Source of the DNA: Euperipatoides rowelli
Taxonomy: Eukaryota > Onychophora > Udeonychophora > Euonychophora > Peripatopsidae
Strand: one strand, 5' to 3'
NCBI GenBank assembly: GCA_003024985.2
Contig: PXIH01S0000539.1
Length of the DNA stretch: 10,000 bases
Shown here: positions 7,925-10,000 of the stretch, piece after piece
Layout: each line of letters starts with the position of its first letter
How positions within the stretch are numbered: position 1 is the first letter of the stretch
Notes under the pieces: model-generated
The model's input: the letters and a program-made list of their open reading frames with translations, nothing else
The model's database searches: none
Told to the model about the DNA's origin: nothing
Program-made: the position numbers and the translations under genes

Positions 7925-8023
7925 GTAAATAACTTTTTTTTTCTGGTGGATATTTTTTTTTTTAGTAAAAATCTTTGAAAATCAATAAAAAAAAAATAGA
8001 AAAAATCTGTTACATTTGACCTT
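7925..8023 (-). repeat. Right terminal inverted repeat of the TA-target element
   Basis: This is the reverse complement of the left arm, ending GTTACATTTGACCTT, directly followed by the TA target duplicate at 8024-8025. Confidence 0.85.
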
Positions 8024-8480
8024 TAAAGAGAACTCTCAAGTAGATGTTATGATGTATCCTATACAAATTAAAAAGATTGAGCTAATAAAAAAAATACAAT
8101 AGATATACTACTTGCATTAGATCTATGTTGGAATACTGTGCCCCTGTTTGGAGCCCAAGTTTAAATAAAGAACAAATTTTAGCAATAGAAACTATACAAG
8201 GAAGAACCGTGAGAATTATCTTGGCTGCCGGTATTTTGATTATGGAAATGCTCTTTTACAGTTCAATATTATCCAGTATCAGAAAGAAGAGAAATTCTCT
8301 CGGTTAAGTTTGCCACTAAATTATTCCATAGTTTACCTCAATTCTTGACAGGGTATGTCTTCTGGTACTAGAAATGCCAACAAATACATAATTCCTCTCA
8401 AAAATTAAAAATAAACTTGAATTCTCCGATAATAAGTGGCATAGAACTATTAAATAAGAATTGTCATTGGTAGCACCGTG
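8024..8480 (+). mobile_element. Decayed LINE, 3' part, resuming after the inserted element
   Basis: The host LINE continues here with HKENSQVDVMMYP-like sequence, then SMLEYCAPVWSPSLNKEQ (8122-8175) and AIETIQGRTVRII (8182-8220). This is the usual C-terminal end of LINE RT proteins, LEY..PVW...L…..LE.IQ.R..RII. A frameshift near 8218-8225 leads to LGCRYFDYGNALLQFNIIQY. A second near 8285 leads to a KRREILSVKFATKLFHSLPQ segment, the conserved RR…FA.K block. The longest open part is 60 codons (8125-8307). Coding similarity fades by about 8480; the 3' tail and target duplication of the LINE are not recognisable. Confidence 0.82.
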
Positions 8481-9347
8481 ATGGCTGCTCATAATCTTTT
8501 ATCGTTTTGTAAATAGTTTGTATTTTAATTTTTTTTTAAGTTTTATATTATTTTTCATTGTGCTGATTAAGTATGGTCTAGTTGCTTGGTTGGGAAAGTT
8601 GGAGGCATTGAGTATCATCAAATATGACTTTATCAATTAGATTGAATTCGTCATATTACCTTGCATCAAATGGTTGTCCAGGGCCCTCAAATTTACCAAC
8701 TTATGAATTGTGCAATATCTTATTTTTAGTTATTCAACTTCTAGTCTTCTCATAAATATGAGAAAGACTATGGAATCTTTTGTGTTATTAAACATTGTGG
8801 TTCTCCTTTGAACCAAGTTTACTCCATTGCTTCTGTCATTTGATTTACTCAATTGTTGAATAGAAGCCACAACTGATTAATGCTACGTTAACTTCGTTAG
8901 AGCCGTCACCTAGAAGATTTACCAATATCTTTGGATAAAATTGGTTAACTTTGTTGAGATTGTTACTACGATAATTGATAAAGATGCTAATTGATTTAGT
9001 GGATGAAGTCTGGTTTGACTGTCTTGCTTGCGTCAAATGGATAATATTGGGATTTTAACGGAAAAACAACCTGGAATCTACTTGAACTCTTAATGAGAAT
9101 CTAAATTTTTTTTTAATTATTATGTTCTGAAAGATAGAACATATGACTTTATTTCCTAACAATTTTTTTTTAAAATAATATATTGAATCAATCTATAAAG
9201 AATTGTAAATAAAATCCATATCCTTTGTATTTAATAAATGCAGTAATAATACTGTTGTAATAAACAAATTAGAAAATCAATAAACATTCTAATTTAACAA
9301 CGTACAGTTTATATAAAATCAAACTTTATAAAATATATTTAATCATT
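8481..9347. other. Spacer without a recognised gene
   Basis: This is mostly AT-rich sequence. The part about 8600-9060 has fewer homopolymer runs. On the minus strand it contains a 63-codon frame (8845-9036) with VNLLGDGSNEVNVALISCGF, which I do not recognise; it may be a scrap of an old element. Short hairpins are present: TATGTTCT (9121-9128) with AGAACATA (9136-9143), and AAATTAGAA with TTCTAATTT near 9266-9296. None can be given a role. Confidence 0.35.
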
Positions 9348-9355
9348 ATTTATGC
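9348..9355. repeat. Left target-site duplication of the hAT-type element
   Basis: ATTTATGC directly precedes the element and matches ATCTATGC (9767-9774) directly after it at seven of eight bases. Eight-base duplications are the hallmark of hAT transposition. Confidence 0.85.
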
Positions 9356-9766
9356 CAAGGATGGCAAATAGGTGGCATGCGTACCAAAGATGGCACACGA
9401 TATTTTCGGCGGCACACCAGAAATTTAAATTATCATTGAAATTTTATCCAATAAAATAAATATATTCCAATGTAAAATGACATAAAACAAGAATCATTTT
9501 CATTTATTAAACATCGGCACTATAATTCCAATCATGGCAAGTAGTCTACCATTTACTGTATTTATATTCACTAAATATTAAAGCATATACAGTATGTGAT
9601 AATGGAAGCAATAATAGAAAGAAAAAAAAACGACATCAACTTTTGTTTAATTTTGCCACATTGGCCAAAAAGACACCAACTTTTATTTAACTTCAGCACA
9701 TTGGTCAAAATGACATCAACATTTGTTTAAGTTTGGTACGTTGACAAATCCTATTTGCCATCCCTG
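9356..9766. mobile_element. hAT-type non-autonomous DNA element (411 bp)
   Basis: The left end CAAGGATGGCAAATAGG and the reverse complement of the right end, CAGGGATGGCAAATAGG, match at 16 of 17 bases. They have the CA(G)GG…TGGCAAA form seen at ends of many hAT elements. The flanks are an 8-bp direct repeat with one mismatch (9348-9355 and 9767-9774). There is no transposase frame inside. The left interior holds GGTGGCATGCG and GGCGGCACACC words, and the right interior holds three 40-bp tandem repeats. The mismatches in the ends and in the duplication indicate an old insertion. It would have depended on a hAT transposase encoded elsewhere. Confidence 0.88.
9632..9751 (+). repeat. Three 40-bp tandem repeats inside the hAT-type element
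   Basis: Copies begin at 9632, 9672 and 9712, each with GACA(T/C)CAAC(T/A)TTT(G/A)TTTAA, then a variable part, then CACATTGGNCAAAA or the more diverged TACGTTGACAAA. The period is exactly 40 bases throughout. The third copy runs into the terminal inverted repeat. Subterminal repeats of this kind are often transposase-binding regions in hAT elements; that role here is inference. Confidence 0.9.
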
Positions 9767-9774
9767 ATCTATGC
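9767..9774. repeat. Right target-site duplication of the hAT-type element
   Basis: ATCTATGC follows the terminal CATCCCTG and pairs with ATTTATGC on the left side, with one T/C difference. Confidence 0.85.
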
Positions 9775-10000
9775 AATAGATCCTACATTCAGGTTCTGGG
9801 CTAAGGATTTACTATGATTTATGTAAATTGTAATTTTGAATATCAATAAACCAGTAATAATAATATTATTTTAAAATGTTAAACATCTCTTAGCAACTAT
9901 TTTATATACAGTAGCTCATTTGTTTGAATGATAATAAGATCCCCTCCCTCCCTCATTTTTTTAAGATTGTTTTAAGTGCCGGATAAAAGCTTTACATGTA
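9775..10000. other. Spacer; no gene seen
   Basis: This is AT-rich sequence with a short AATAATAATATTATT self-complementary stretch near 9856-9870 and a C/T-rich patch CCCCTCCCTCCCTC at about 9941-9954. No open frame or repeat structure is supported. Confidence 0.35.

Larger units (their letters stand above)
7376..8023. mobile_element. Non-autonomous TA-target DNA element (648 bp, long terminal inverted repeats)
   Basis: The two ends are inverted copies of about 100 bp: the left arm is 7376 to about 7476, and the right arm is about 7925 to 8023. The outer bases are AAGGTAAAATGTAACAG on the left and AAGGTCAAATGTAACAG on the right complement, with a shared ATTGATTTTCAAAG further in. A TA lies immediately outside each end (7374-7375 and 8024-8025), the target duplication of Tc1/mariner-type transposition. 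Removing the element plus one TA rejoins the host LINE codons (…GAT CAT AAA GAG AAC…), which is independent support for its exact ends. Inside there is no transposase frame, only AT-rich sequence and a GC-richer patch (about 7826-7901, containing TGACATCAG and GGGAGGAGCTAAAG). It is a MITE that must have been mobilised by a transposase elsewhere. Confidence 0.88.

Noticed and set aside
1-10000. Bacterial-type features: operons, ribosome binding sites, CRISPR arrays, tRNA or rRNA genes
   Set aside because: The sequence has eukaryotic retroelement and MITE structure throughout; I saw no regularly spaced direct repeats with unique spacers and no tRNA-like fold.

Overview
The window looks like AT-rich, repeat-dense, non-genic DNA from an invertebrate animal. 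An arthropod (chelicerate, crustacean or insect) is my best inference. The reasons are a gene family I know mainly from arthropod assemblies, jockey/CR1-like and RTE/jockey-like LINE remnants, TA-flanked and hAT-type non-autonomous elements, and long AT-rich spacers with homopolymer runs. I found no intact protein-coding gene, no rRNA or tRNA gene, no operon structure and no CRISPR array. Everything that reads as protein is a decayed copy of a repeated or mobile sequence.

Layout. Positions 33-1765 (+) hold a nearly full-length but broken copy of a large, multicopy, uncharacterised arthropod protein family. It has at least five in-frame stops and several frameshifts, and an exact 89-bp tandem duplication joined by an N, which is probably an assembly fault. 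Positions 1766-2301 are its 3' flank and AT-rich spacer. Positions 2402-2809 are a tandem repeat of about 177 bp (2.3 copies) built on AGATGGCGCTGTT and GTTACACGGGC modules. Positions 3005-3860 (-) are a decayed LINE reverse transcriptase. Positions 3861-5000 are mostly AT-rich spacer. A 36-bp-arm palindrome lies at 5168-5244, and one arm overlaps a short open frame on the minus strand.

Positions 6040-8480 (+) are a second, unrelated LINE remnant (linker, RT, C-terminal part). It is split at 7376-8023 by a 648-bp element with roughly 100-bp terminal inverted repeats and a TA target duplication. Removing that element rejoins the LINE reading frame. Positions 9356-9766 are a 411-bp hAT-type non-autonomous element with an 8-bp target duplication (one mismatch) and three 40-bp internal tandem repeats.

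The parts do not form a pathway. They record layered insertions: LINE first, TA element second, and independent hAT and tandem-repeat events. The observations most worth following are the arthropod multicopy pseudogene, the nested LINE/TA-element pair, the hAT element with its internal repeat, the tandem repeat with self-complementary modules, and the near-perfect palindrome.
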